The notes beneath the pieces are model-generated. The model searched no databases. It saw only the letters and a list, made by a program, of their open reading frames with translations, and was not told the origin of the DNA. This document shows positions 9,209-17,886 of a DNA stretch of 64,000 nt, piece after piece. How positions within the stretch are numbered: the first letter of the stretch is position 1; every line of letters begins with the position of its first letter. Both the position numbers and the translations under genes were made by a program. The DNA is from Clostridiaceae bacterium (GTDB lineage: Bacteria; Bacillota; Clostridia; Lachnospirales; Lachnospiraceae): assembly GCA_910575795.1 (NCBI GenBank), contig CAJTGE010000005.1:1-64000 (forward strand), read 5' to 3'.

Positions 9209-9333
9209 CATTACTATTTGTATTAACGATGTCTCATTTAGTATATGGAAAATACAATATATCAAAAATCCTTATACTGTATCAACCAATATTCTGCTTG
9301 GGAAGTTAATAAACTATTCCCCAAATTAATGTT

Positions 9334-10914
9334 TCACTTATTATTGTGTACTACTACTGGTACAAGATTCTCATCATAAATTAAAATATGCGGTACCCAG
9401 ATTACCTCTTCTTTTGCCAATTCCATAACAGTCGCCGGAACTGTTAAATCAATGCTGGCTCCGTTCTTTTCTTCAGAAAGACTCTTTACCTTATTGTTTT
9501 TGATGTCAACATAAATGTCATCACCAGACACACTGTCTAATGCATACTTCTTTGGAGTTTTCTGGACTTTGCCCTTGCTGTTTACAAGGTAAATCTGATC
9601 TCCGCCTAACCAATACAACGCGTAATCGTCATCAGCTTCTACTCTCTTACCGTTCCAGTAAAGGTAACCGTCCTTAATTGCGCTTATACCTCTTCCGTTT
9701 CCATTGTTTTTGGTTTCAAAGTAATAAGTATAAGCGTCATCATCTGCTTCTTCAACGTCAGCAACCTTTCCGGTCTTCATATAACCATTATCGTCAAAGT
9801 AATAGAAATAGCCGTTGATCAACTGCAAGCCTGTCTGCATCTGTCCTAATTCATTGAAGCAGAAATATTTGCCATCACATTTAATTCTTGCCCTGTATAC
9901 AAGAGCGCCATCATCTGTAACAACGGTGCCATCTACTTTAACCAAATCATTAGAATCAGCCTTTTTAGCTTTACCATCCTTGAAGAAATACCATTCGGTG
10001 TCTTCATCAGCTCCTGCATCTTCCGAGCCTGCAATCTCATACCAGCCATCAGTTCTGGAACCATCCTCAACCTGATTTGCATACCGCATATCTTCTACGG
10101 TATTGCTGTCAAATTCCTGCAGTGCGTCTGAACCGGATGCCTTTTCTACTTCGCTGCGGCTGGCTGCTATATTTTCACTTCCATCGCTTGTATTGCCATC
10201 CTTTGTGTTGATCCACTCATACAACATCTGGCCGTGTGCGTTAAAGAAATAGTGTTTTCCATTAATAGTTTTCTTCTTTTTATTATCACTATATCTTTTT
10301 CCGTCAGAGCCAAACCAGTACCAGCCTTCATCATCGCAGCCAATCGTACAGTCATCATCAGACCATTCGTCGTCTTCCGCATCTTCGTCTGTCGGGCGCT
10401 CTAACCATAACCACTGGTTCTCAGCTCTCCAGCCTTCGTCCTCTTCACCTAAATAGTAAACATCACCGCTTTCGGTTTCATACCAGCCGTCTCTCATCTC
10501 TCCGTCTTCATTGAAGAAATAAGTTTTACCGCCGATCTTCTTCTTATCATTGCTGATTTTCTTACCCTTGCTTCCAAAATAGAACCAATGATCGCCATCC
10601 TCGTCCGGATCGTCCACTGCATCTTCAGAAGCGGTCTTCGCCCACTGGTTTACCAGCATCGCGCCGTCAGCGCCAACATAATACTCGTCATCTACCCAGG
10701 CATCCGTCAGCATATCGCCGTCATCATCCAGATAGAACCACTTAGCGCCGTCTTTTCTCCACTCGCCGGTCACCATCTCATCATCTTTGTCATAATAGTG
10801 CCAAACCCCAGCGTCATCTTTCTCCCAACCAGCGGCGAAAGAAGTCATGGAAGCACCCATCGCGAGCAAAGCCGCCGCGGAAAGAACCGCAACTAATTTT
10901 GTCTGCTTTCTCAT
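9334..10914 (-). CDS. Secreted cell-wall-binding repeat protein, paralogue 3
   Basis: This 526-residue protein is the closest relative of paralogue 1: the first 95 or so residues are almost identical, including the signal peptide and the first repeats. After that the acidic linkers and repeats differ (for example a DEDAEDDEWSDDD linker near 170). The last 100 or so residues lack repeats and are unlike the other tails. It has the same GGAGAG site and leader. It is a direct repeat of paralogue 1 about 7.4 kb away, so recombination between the two heads could delete the ATPase gene, paralogue 2 and the IS256-type element. Confidence 0.85.
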   Translation of the reverse strand: MRKQTKLVAVLSAAALLAMGASMTSFAAGWEKDDAGVWHYYDKDDEMVTGEWRKDGAKWFYLDDDGDMLTDAWVDDEYYVGADGAMLVNQWAKTASEDAVDDPDEDGDHWFYFGSKGKKISNDKKKIGGKTYFFNEDGEMRDGWYETESGDVYYLGEEDEGWRAENQWLWLERPTDEDAEDDEWSDDDCTIGCDDEGWYWFGSDGKRYSDNKKKKTINGKHYFFNAHGQMLYEWINTKDGNTSDGSENIAASRSEVEKASGSDALQEFDSNTVEDMRYANQVEDGSRTDGWYEIAGSEDAGADEDTEWYFFKDGKAKKADSNDLVKVDGTVVTDDGALVYRARIKCDGKYFCFNELGQMQTGLQLINGYFYYFDDNGYMKTGKVADVEEADDDAYTYYFETKNNGNGRGISAIKDGYLYWNGKRVEADDDYALYWLGGDQIYLVNSKGKVQKTPKKYALDSVSGDDIYVDIKNNKVKSLSEEKNGASIDLTVPATVMELAKEEVIWVPHILIYDENLVPVVVHNNK

Positions 10915-11007
10915 AATAATGCACTCTCCTTTTTTCCTTTTGAACTGCTCTTTTTTCCCGAAATTCCTTAACTTTTAACGGCCTTACCCTACTTCGGATA
11001 TGGGGGA
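10915..11007 (-). repeat. Shared leader, copy 3
   Basis: These 93 bases are identical in my reading to the first 93 bases of the leader upstream of paralogues 1 and 2. Identity stops abruptly after ATATGGGGGA. Confidence 0.85.
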
Positions 11008-11311
11008 ATAACATTACTTGATGACATATGCAGATTAAACCAAATATTCATACAGAAAGCGAAAAAACAGAAAGCAATAAACAGAAAAAAGAAAAAAGAA
11101 GAGGGCATAAGAATACAAACGGCCTCAATAACGCTCCTCCCCAAGCAATTAAGCGCAAAAGCACCCCCCAAATACCGCCCCCGCAAAATACCCAAATCCG
11201 TCCCGGCACAGCCCGTTGTGCTGTTCGCAGTTTCCCTTTCCCCCATATTTTCTTAGGAAGATCTTCATAAAAAATTAAAAGTTGGGAAGGCTTTTAAAGT
11301 GTATGGGAAGG
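11008..11311. other. Purine/pyrimidine-skewed intergenic stretch
   Basis: The plus strand is A- and C-rich with long A runs, giving a low-complexity sequence. Small open frames occur on both strands (for example 11246-10989 minus, with a run of phenylalanines) but none has a convincing ribosome binding site or family resemblance. I see no supported gene. Confidence 0.5.
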
Positions 11312-11340
11312 TTGATTTAGCGACGGACTGATGGTATACT
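11312..11340 (+). promoter_or_regulatory. Sigma-A promoter at the start of the polysaccharide locus
   Basis: TTGATT (11312-11317), a 17-base spacer and TATACT (11335-11340) lie 51 bases before the ATG at 11392. It would drive the O-antigen-ligase-like gene and the two genes behind it. Confidence 0.7.
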
Positions 11341-11391
11341 GTAGAAAGCTCTGAAATCAGGCTTTGACAAAGGAACGAGGAGATTGTATAG

Positions 11392-13365
11392 ATGGCGAAG
11401 GCTGCGAAGATAAAGGACTCCGGGGAGCTGGCCAGGGTGGCTGGTAATATTTTTTCAGGTATCACAACAGTATTTACATTCATGATTCTTACGATATTTC
11501 CCCTGTACTATCAAAATTATTATTTTGATATATTGAAGGCAAAGTATAAATTTTACTGGGTTGCGGCTATTGCCATGCTGGCAGCCTGCGCGGCAGTGGC
11601 GCTGGTTTTTTGCTTTGTGGATGGGATGGAGTTCAGAGCGCAGAATATCCGGAGGTTTTTGGGAAATTTCCGGTGGGAAAATTTAAAAAAGCAGCCGTTT
11701 GTATATAAGGCATTGTTCGCGTTCTGGCTGTTTGCGGCGCTGTCCACTGTTTTATCGGATTACAGGTATGAGTCGTTCTGGGGAAATGAGGGGCGGTTCA
11801 GCGGCTTGTTTTTGATTACGCTGTATGTATTGAGCGTAGCGGTGATTGGAAAGCTGGGGCGGATTCAGAAGTGGCATCTGGACTTGTTTCTTGCGGCCGG
11901 GATGCTGGTATGCCTGTTCGGGCTTACGGATTATTTCCAGATGGATCTTCTGGGATGGAAGGTGAATGTGGATAAGGGGCAGGCGAATTCGTTTACCTCG
12001 ACGCTGGGAAATATCAATACGTATACGGCGTTTGTCGCGCTTATGATGGGAACGGCCTGCAGCCTGTTTGCCACGGAGAAGAATGTACTGCGCATGCTCT
12101 GGTACTATGCGGCGGCGATAATGAGCTTTATAGCAATCATTACCGGGCAGAGCGACAATGCGTACCTTGCTTTAGGGGTATTGTTCGGCGGCCTTCCGTT
12201 TATTCTTTTTGCAGATGCGAGGTGGACGGCGCGCTACGGCGTGCTGGTTGCGTCGTTTCTGACGGTTATCAAGGTAATTGCGGATGTGAATGAGAAGATG
12301 GCGGGGAAGGTCATCGGGCTGAGCGGAATTTTCAGTTTTCTGGCAAAATATGAGCGTTTGGAAGTTATTGTTATTGCTTTTTGGGGAGTAGCTGCGGTAT
12401 TATATATTGGCAGATGCATTTGGATTGCGAGTCGGGGAGACGCTCATATTGGGAAATGGCTGCGGCTTATGTGGCTTTTTCTGGTTGCCGTAGTTGCGGC
12501 TGTGCTCATTTACATCGTTTACGACGCGAATTTCGGCGATCAGCAGGAGAAATACCAGGCGCTTTCCCGCTATCTTATATTTAATGATAACTGGGGGACG
12601 AACAGGGGCTATTGCTGGCGGATTGGCTGGGAATCTTATAAAAAGCTGCCTCCGATTCACAAGCTGTTTGGCTTTGGGGCAGATACGTACGGGATTCTTA
12701 CATGGGATTTCCGCCAGGAGGCGATTGGGTTGCACGGCGTGTTTTATGAGAGCGCGCATAATGAATATTTACAGTATCTGGTGACGATAGGGCCGTTTGC
12801 GCTGATTTTTTATGTGCTCTTTTTAGGCGGCGCCTGCTGGCGGATGCTTAAGGGGATGCGTGCAAAACCGTGGGTTCTGGGGCCATGTATGGCTGTGCTC
12901 TGCTATGGGGCGCAGGCGGCTGTAAACATTAACCTGCCGATTGCCACTCCGGTGATGTGGTGTCTGCTGGCTGTTGGGCTGAGCATGGAGAGGATGGCTG
13001 CGGCAGAGACAGCAGGCGCGGATCAGACAGGCGCTGAAGAGGGAGAGCGTGCAGAACAGGCTGGCTCTGCAAAGAAGCCAGAGCAGGGCGGTTTGGCTAA
13101 AAAGCGGCATATGGAGCAGAGCGCAAAGCAGGCTGATTCCACGGAGGCGGACAGCCAGGCTGAGAGCGCAAAGCAGGCTGACTCCACAGGGACGGACAGC
13201 CAGGCTGAGAGCGCAAAGCAGGCTGACTCCACAGGGACGGACAGCCAGGCTGAGAGCGCAAAGCAGGCTGATTCCACAGGGACGGACGGCCAGGCTCAGA
13301 GCGCAGGGCAGACGGAGCAGAGCGCTTCTGTGGACACAGATGACAAGCGGTTCGGCGGAGGCTGA
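11392..13365 (+). CDS. O-antigen ligase/polymerase-like membrane protein with repeat tail
   Basis: This 657-residue protein has about a dozen predicted transmembrane segments over residues 1-530 and a large loop around 380-450, with the layout of the Wzy_C/O-antigen-ligase superfamily. Those proteins join or transfer lipid-linked glycans on the outer face of the membrane. After the last helix comes a polar tail containing four 15-residue repeats (SAKQADST.TDSQAE type, about residues 577-636). A good AGGAG site precedes the ATG. It heads a probable operon with the dehydratase and the chain-length regulator. Ligase and polymerase cannot be told apart from sequence. Confidence 0.75.
   Translation: MAKAAKIKDSGELARVAGNIFSGITTVFTFMILTIFPLYYQNYYFDILKAKYKFYWVAAIAMLAACAAVALVFCFVDGMEFRAQNIRRFLGNFRWENLKKQPFVYKALFAFWLFAALSTVLSDYRYESFWGNEGRFSGLFLITLYVLSVAVIGKLGRIQKWHLDLFLAAGMLVCLFGLTDYFQMDLLGWKVNVDKGQANSFTSTLGNINTYTAFVALMMGTACSLFATEKNVLRMLWYYAAAIMSFIAIITGQSDNAYLALGVLFGGLPFILFADARWTARYGVLVASFLTVIKVIADVNEKMAGKVIGLSGIFSFLAKYERLEVIVIAFWGVAAVLYIGRCIWIASRGDAHIGKWLRLMWLFLVAVVAAVLIYIVYDANFGDQQEKYQALSRYLIFNDNWGTNRGYCWRIGWESYKKLPPIHKLFGFGADTYGILTWDFRQEAIGLHGVFYESAHNEYLQYLVTIGPFALIFYVLFLGGACWRMLKGMRAKPWVLGPCMAVLCYGAQAAVNINLPIATPVMWCLLAVGLSMERMAAAETAGADQTGAEEGERAEQAGSAKKPEQGGLAKKRHMEQSAKQADSTEADSQAESAKQADSTGTDSQAESAKQADSTGTDSQAESAKQADSTGTDGQAQSAGQTEQSASVDTDDKRFGGG
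13120..13299 (+). repeat. Four tandem 45-bp in-frame repeats
   Basis: Units start at 13120, 13165, 13210 and 13255, each beginning AGCGCAAAGCAGGCTGA. Units 2 and 3 are identical; 1 and 4 differ slightly. Because 45 is divisible by 3, copy-number change would lengthen or shorten the tail of the ligase-like protein without shifting its frame. Confidence 0.95.
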
Positions 13366-13411
13366 TCCGCATGGATCCATTCGATAAAGGAGAAATTGCA
13401 GGAAGAGTACG

Positions 13412-15262
13412 ATGTTGAAAAAAATGATGCCTCGGGATAAAAAACTCAGGATGGTTGTCTTGATGCTGGTGGACATCTGTGTGATCCAGTTCAGCAGCTT
13501 TATGGGATTATGGATGCGTTTTGATATGCGGCTGCGCTCGATCCCGGAAAATTATGCGGATTCGGTGCTGCGGTATGCGATTTTCTACACCCTGATTACA
13601 GTGGGGATTTTCTATCTGTCCAGGATGTATTCTTCCATGTGGAGCGTTGCCGGCGTGCGGGAGGTCTGCAATATTGTGGCAGCCTGTGTGATGGCAAGCC
13701 TTTGCCAGATTGCGGGCATGACGATGCTGCAGCTTGTGGTGCCGCGGAGCTATTTTGCGATCAGCTTCATCATTCTGACCGGCTGCGTGGGGATGGTGCG
13801 GCTGTCGTACCGCATTTATCATACGCTGTTTCGGCGTTACAGTGAGAAAAGCGGGGGCCGCATTATGATTGTCGGGGCAGGGACGGCGGGTTCCGTGATT
13901 TTAAAGGAGCTGGAGACGAGCCGCTTTGCCCACGGAAAGGTGATCTGCTTTGCCGATGATGACAAGAATAAGATAGGGAAGTTTTTGAACGGCGTTCCGA
14001 TTGCGGGAAACCGGTATGATATTCTGCAGCTTGCAGAGAAATACCGGATCGATATGATCTATGTGGCTATACCGTCGGCTCCGGCGATGGAGATCAAGAA
14101 GATTTTGGAGATCTGCCGTGAGACGAATTGCCAGATTAAGCTCCTCCCGGGTATTTTCCAGCTTTTGAACGGCGACGTCAGCGTTTCCAAGCTTCGGGAG
14201 GTTCAGATTGAGGATCTGCTCGGGCGGGAGCCGATCCGGGTGAATCTGGATGAGATCATGGGATATGTCAGCAATAAGGTGATTCTTGTGACCGGAGGCG
14301 GGGGGTCGATCGGAAGCGAGCTTTGCCGCCAGATTGCAAGCCATAACCCAAAACAGTTAATTATCCTTGATATTTATGAGAATAACGCTTATGATATACA
14401 GCAGGAGCTAAAGCGCAGCTATCCGGAGCTGAATCTGCTTGTCCTGATTGGCTCGGTCCGGAATACGCACAGGATGAACACGATTTTTGAGCGGTACAGG
14501 CCGCAGATCGTCTATCACGCGGCGGCGCATAAGCATGTGCCCCTCATGGAGGACAGCCCGAATGAGGCGATTAAAAATAATGTGTTTGGTACATATAAGA
14601 CGGCTAAGGCTGCCAGCCATTACGGGGCGGAACGGTTTGTCCTGATCTCCACGGACAAGGCGGTGAACCCGACGAACATCATGGGCGCTTCCAAACGGAT
14701 GTGCGAGATGGTTGTGCAGATGCTGAACAAGGAGTCAGAGACGGATTTTGTGGCAGTTCGTTTTGGCAATGTGCTGGGGAGCAATGGTTCGGTGATTCCG
14801 CTGTTTAAAAAGCAGATACTGGACGGGGGGCCGGTTACGGTCACGCATCCCGACATTATCCGCTATTTTATGACGATTCCGGAAGCGGTTTCCCTGGTTC
14901 TGCAGGCCGGGGCTTATGCAAAGGGCGGGGAGATCTTTGTCCTGGATATGGGAGAGCCGGTCCGTATTCTGGATCTGGCCAAGAATCTGATACGCCTTTC
15001 CGGCTATGTGCCGGATCAGGACATCATGATTGAATTCACCGGCCTGCGTCCGGGAGAAAAGCTTTATGAGGAGCTTTTGATGGACGAGGAGGGGCTTTTG
15101 GATACTCCGAACCGCCTGATCCATATCGGCAAGCCGATCGATTTTGACGAGGCGCTGTTTAAACGCCAGTTGGACGTGCTTTATGAGGAGGCGAACCGCG
15201 ACGGGGATGCGATTAAGGCCGCTGTGCGTAAGATTGTCCCAACCTATGTGCAAAAAAAGTAA
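13412..15262 (+). CDS. FlaA1/CapD-type nucleotide-sugar 4,6-dehydratase (membrane-bound)
   Basis: This 616-residue protein matches the PglF/WbpM/CapD architecture: four transmembrane helices in the first 130 residues, a CoA-binding-like Rossmann domain (VGAGTAGSVIL near 150), then an extended SDR domain with VTGGGGSIGSEL near 290. The active-site motif STDKAVNPTNIMGASK near 410 is that of the UDP-GlcNAc 4,6-dehydratases of this group. It would make a 4-keto-6-deoxy-hexosamine nucleotide, the usual precursor of deoxyamino sugars in surface glycans. It lies 46 bases after the ligase-like gene and 23 bases before the chain-length regulator. Confidence 0.88.
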   Translation: MLKKMMPRDKKLRMVVLMLVDICVIQFSSFMGLWMRFDMRLRSIPENYADSVLRYAIFYTLITVGIFYLSRMYSSMWSVAGVREVCNIVAACVMASLCQIAGMTMLQLVVPRSYFAISFIILTGCVGMVRLSYRIYHTLFRRYSEKSGGRIMIVGAGTAGSVILKELETSRFAHGKVICFADDDKNKIGKFLNGVPIAGNRYDILQLAEKYRIDMIYVAIPSAPAMEIKKILEICRETNCQIKLLPGIFQLLNGDVSVSKLREVQIEDLLGREPIRVNLDEIMGYVSNKVILVTGGGGSIGSELCRQIASHNPKQLIILDIYENNAYDIQQELKRSYPELNLLVLIGSVRNTHRMNTIFERYRPQIVYHAAAHKHVPLMEDSPNEAIKNNVFGTYKTAKAASHYGAERFVLISTDKAVNPTNIMGASKRMCEMVVQMLNKESETDFVAVRFGNVLGSNGSVIPLFKKQILDGGPVTVTHPDIIRYFMTIPEAVSLVLQAGAYAKGGEIFVLDMGEPVRILDLAKNLIRLSGYVPDQDIMIEFTGLRPGEKLYEELLMDEEGLLDTPNRLIHIGKPIDFDEALFKRQLDVLYEEANRDGDAIKAAVRKIVPTYVQKK

Positions 15263-15285
15263 AAATGCAGGAGGAATTTTATTTC

Positions 15286-16674
15286 ATGGAACCAAGAAGA
15301 GAGTATGAGCAGGAAATTGATTTGAAGGATCTGATGTTTGCTGTTTTGAGAAAATGGCGCCCGATTGTCCTGCTTGCGATCGTGTTTGCTTTGCTGCTGG
15401 GCGGCTTTAAGATCTTTAAGGGCTTAAACCAGCTTAAGGATGAGGAGTACGTGAAGCAGAACCAGGAGGAGTACGAGGCGAGCCTGGATCAGTATAATGC
15501 CACGAAGAAACGTCTTGAAAAGGAGCTGGCCAATATTGAGGAAAATATTGAAAGCCAGCAGAAGTATAAGGATGAGTCGATTCTTTTGAACATCAATCCG
15601 TATGATGAATATATGGAGTCGGCGACCTTCTATATTTCCACGGATTATGAGATTATGCCGGGGATGCTTTATCAGAACCCGAATACGGCGACCAGCATTT
15701 TAAAGGGCTATATGTCGATTGTGCAGAACGGCGATATGTACAATTACGTCATCAGCAGGCTGAAAAATAAAATCGGAATCCGCTATCTGAAGGAGCTTGT
15801 AAAGGTTGAGCCGGATTACGCAAACAATATGTTTGATATTATCGTGATCGCAGATACGGAAAAGCGGGCCGCGGACGTGATGCGCTACATCAAGGGCAGC
15901 ATCGAGATGTCCCATGAGAAGCTGACGGCGGCGATAGGCGAGCATAATATTAATATCGTGGATGAATCTTCGCTTGTTACCGTGGATTTGGATTTGGAGA
16001 AGAAGCAGAAGGATTTTACCAGCACCATGGATTCGCTTGACACCAGCTTAAAGGACAAGACAAAGGAGCTGGAGGAGTTAGAGGAGCCGGCAAACACGCT
16101 GCTGAGCAAGAGAAGCATTTTAAAGAGCTCTATAAAATATGCCTTTTTGGGCGGCGTGTTAGGCGTGTTTATGGTTGTATTCTTCATCTGCGTCGTATTC
16201 CTGATGAGCGATAAGCTGGTCAATGAAAAGGAATTAAAGCGCCGCTACGGCATCATGGTATTAGGCGTGTTCCGCAGGCAGGAGAAAAAGCGCCTGTTCT
16301 CATTTGTTGACCGTCTGGTTGACCGCATGGAGGGCACGGCGGAGCGGGAGCTTGCGGATGCCCAGACCTTTGAGGTTGCGGCGGCCAATGCCGGTAATTA
16401 CATAGAGGATTCGAGGAATGTGCTCTTAGTCGGAACGGTTGCCGATCAGGCGATCAAAATGGTTCAGGACGGCTTAGCGCCGCTGTTAAACGGAGTTACG
16501 CTTTCGGTAGGAGGCAATCTGGGGAGAGATGCCCAGGCGATCAAAAAGGCGGCTTCCTGCGACGCGGTGATTGTTGTTGAGAAGAGAAATAAGTCAGGCT
16601 TTGGAGAGATCGAGCAGGAGCTGGATGTGATCAGGAGCCTTGGGAAGAAGGTTATCGGCTGTATCGTTCTTTAA
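15286..16674 (+). CDS. Wzz/CapA-type chain-length regulator with P-loop-less kinase-like tail
   Basis: This 462-residue protein has a Wzz domain: a first membrane helix near residues 25-45, a long coiled-coil-rich extracytoplasmic region, and a second helix near 285-310. I start it at the ATG at 15286 because CAGGAGG lies 8 bases upstream; the ATG at 15265 overlaps that site. The cytoplasmic tail (about 365-462) resembles the end of BY-kinases, with VLLVGTV, SCDAVIVVEKRNKSG and LGKKVIGCIVL, but has no Walker A or B motif and no tyrosine cluster. It presumably controls glycan length. No separate CpsD-type kinase is in the window. Confidence 0.8.
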   Translation: MEPRREYEQEIDLKDLMFAVLRKWRPIVLLAIVFALLLGGFKIFKGLNQLKDEEYVKQNQEEYEASLDQYNATKKRLEKELANIEENIESQQKYKDESILLNINPYDEYMESATFYISTDYEIMPGMLYQNPNTATSILKGYMSIVQNGDMYNYVISRLKNKIGIRYLKELVKVEPDYANNMFDIIVIADTEKRAADVMRYIKGSIEMSHEKLTAAIGEHNINIVDESSLVTVDLDLEKKQKDFTSTMDSLDTSLKDKTKELEELEEPANTLLSKRSILKSSIKYAFLGGVLGVFMVVFFICVVFLMSDKLVNEKELKRRYGIMVLGVFRRQEKKRLFSFVDRLVDRMEGTAERELADAQTFEVAAANAGNYIEDSRNVLLVGTVADQAIKMVQDGLAPLLNGVTLSVGGNLGRDAQAIKKAASCDAVIVVEKRNKSGFGEIEQELDVIRSLGKKVIGCIVL

Positions 16675-16697
16675 AACGAAAATTGGGAATCAGGGTG

Positions 16698-16738
16698 GCC
16701 CCGGGATGGCGCTTACAGCGCTTATCCGGGGCTTTTTA
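16698..16738 (+). terminator. Strong terminator of the first polysaccharide operon
   Basis: GCCCCGGGAT (16698-16707) pairs with ATCCGGGGC (16724-16732), enclosing an inner GCGC pairing, and is followed by TTTTT. It lies 24 bases after the chain-length regulator stop. Confidence 0.9.
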
Positions 16739-16744
16739 TGCACA

Positions 16745-16822
16745 CGGGCGTCCAACGGAAATATGTCAGCAAGCTGACGGACGCCCGGCGCGGCGAGTAG
16801 GGGAAGGAACCTTCTCTACTCG
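16745..16822. repeat. Cluster of palindromes after the terminator
   Basis: GGGCGTCC (near 16746) pairs with GGACGCCC (near 16779) around an inner GTCAGCAAGCTGAC. A second hairpin, CGAGTAGGGGAAGG with CCTTCTCTACTCG, spans 16794-16822. The string TGCACACGGGCG occurs on both sides. The sequence between 16739 and 16895 has no supported gene. Confidence 0.6.
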
Positions 16823-16991
16823 TTTGCACACGGGCGCCGGCGCGCGGGCGGGGTAAGCTGCCTCCCTCCCTGTCCGAATTTCCCAGGGCTCCTTTGTGTC
16901 GAAATTTGCGGTGGGAACAGGCTTTTCTTTTGCCTGGAAATATATTATAAATATAAGTGTTTATTTACATATCAGTGAAGGAGGCCATGGT

Positions 16992-17138
16992 ATGGAGGAG
17001 GATAACAGAATTATAGTTCTTGAAAAAGAAAATGCAAAGCTGCGCGCAGATGTGGAGATGTTATTCGACACAGTAGTCCAGATGAAAGAAAGTTTGAATC
17101 TCCTTGTTAGCCGTTATATTACCAGTGAAAAGACTTGA
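16992..17138 (+). CDS. Small coiled-coil protein (48 residues)
   Basis: AAGGAGG lies 9-10 bases before the ATG at 16992, which I prefer over the upstream in-frame start at 16896 and the out-of-frame ATG at 16987. The product (MEEDNRIIVLEKEN..., then LRADVEMLFDTVVQMKESLN) is almost entirely a charged amphipathic helix with leucine spacing suited to a coiled coil. The AT-rich stretch before it may hold its promoter, though no good hexamer pair is visible. Function unknown. It converges on another coiled-coil protein at 17209-17613. Confidence 0.6.
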   Translation: MEEDNRIIVLEKENAKLRADVEMLFDTVVQMKESLNLLVSRYITSEKT

Positions 17139-17208
17139 AGGATTAAAAGTGAGGGCGGGAGAGGCCTGGTGATTATAATGCTTCTCCGGCCGCTTCTTTA
17201 TTTAAGGA

Positions 17209-17613
17209 TTATGGGCGCGGCGCTTCGCGCAGCTTCAGCGTCAGATCCCAGATCATATCATGCATCCAGACAATGGTTTCCTCCAGTTCGGCGTTCTTCT
17301 GATGGAGCCGCCGGTTTTCTAATACGAGGGCGTCATATTGCGCCTTCATACCGGCAACGTCTCCCCGGCTGTTATTTTTCCTGTCCTCTTCAGTAATACG
17401 CTGCACAACGGAAGGGGCGGCTGCGGGGATGCCCGCGATCTGTTCTGAAATCAGTTGATCCCGCAGTGTATAGTCTAAATCCATAAAATATTGATAACTC
17501 ATGGGAAATATGCTCATCGGAATCTGGCACACAGGGCACACTGCATTTCTGGCAACCTGATAAAAGCCGTACCGGCCGCACTTTTTACAATAGTAAACGG
17601 TTAATTCTCGCAT
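17209..17613 (-). CDS. Zinc-ribbon and coiled-coil protein of unknown function
   Basis: This 134-residue protein starts with a rubredoxin-like ribbon (YYCKKCGRYG and AVCPVCQIP, two CxxC pairs) at residues 8-31. A polar middle follows, and then a coiled coil (about 85-125, ALVLENRRLHQKNAELEETI). An AGGAG site precedes the ATG. The coiled-coil end may bind a partner, perhaps the small helix protein encoded opposite; that is inference from position only. I do not recognise a named family. Confidence 0.65.
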   Translation of the reverse strand: MRELTVYYCKKCGRYGFYQVARNAVCPVCQIPMSIFPMSYQYFMDLDYTLRDQLISEQIAGIPAAAPSVVQRITEEDRKNNSRGDVAGMKAQYDALVLENRRLHQKNAELEETIVWMHDMIWDLTLKLREAPRP

Positions 17614-17819
17614 TGATTTATCTCCTGTTCATTTAATAATAATAAAAGGGCGTTATGGTACGTTCCCTCAAAGGAACAAACCCCCACAATAATATAAACG
17701 TTTGAAATGGAAAAATGTGACAGGATTTTTAAATTTTCTATATTTTATATTCTATGCAGCGAGTTCGGCAGATATGACAGATGAAACGGCGCAATAGATC
17801 TGGCGGTCTGTGTTTTCAG

Positions 17820-17862
17820 AAAAAAAATACCGCGGCTGCCCCGAAGGGGCAGCGCACGGTAT
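17820..17862 (-). terminator. Strong terminator of paralogue 4
   Basis: On the reverse strand ATACCG..GCGCTGCCCC, a TTCG tetraloop and its complementary arm are followed by at least seven T's. It lies 25 bases after the stop of the 17887-19251 gene. Confidence 0.92.
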
Positions 17863-17886
17863 CTTTGAACGGATGATAGTAATATC

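Noticed and set aside
8822-9265. Reverse-strand 147-codon frame beyond the IS256-type transposase
   Set aside because: It spans the proposed right end of the element and the terminator of paralogue 3, has no ribosome binding site and resembles no family.
10989-11246. Reverse-strand frame of 85 codons with a poly-Phe hydrophobic stretch
   Set aside because: The Phe run is only the reading of a purine-rich plus strand. There is no ribosome binding site, and the frame runs into the shared leader repeat.
12823-13476. Long open frames on both strands opposite the 3' end of the ligase-like gene
   Set aside because: They come from the 45-bp repeat, whose length keeps all six frames open. Codon use and context support only the plus-strand gene.
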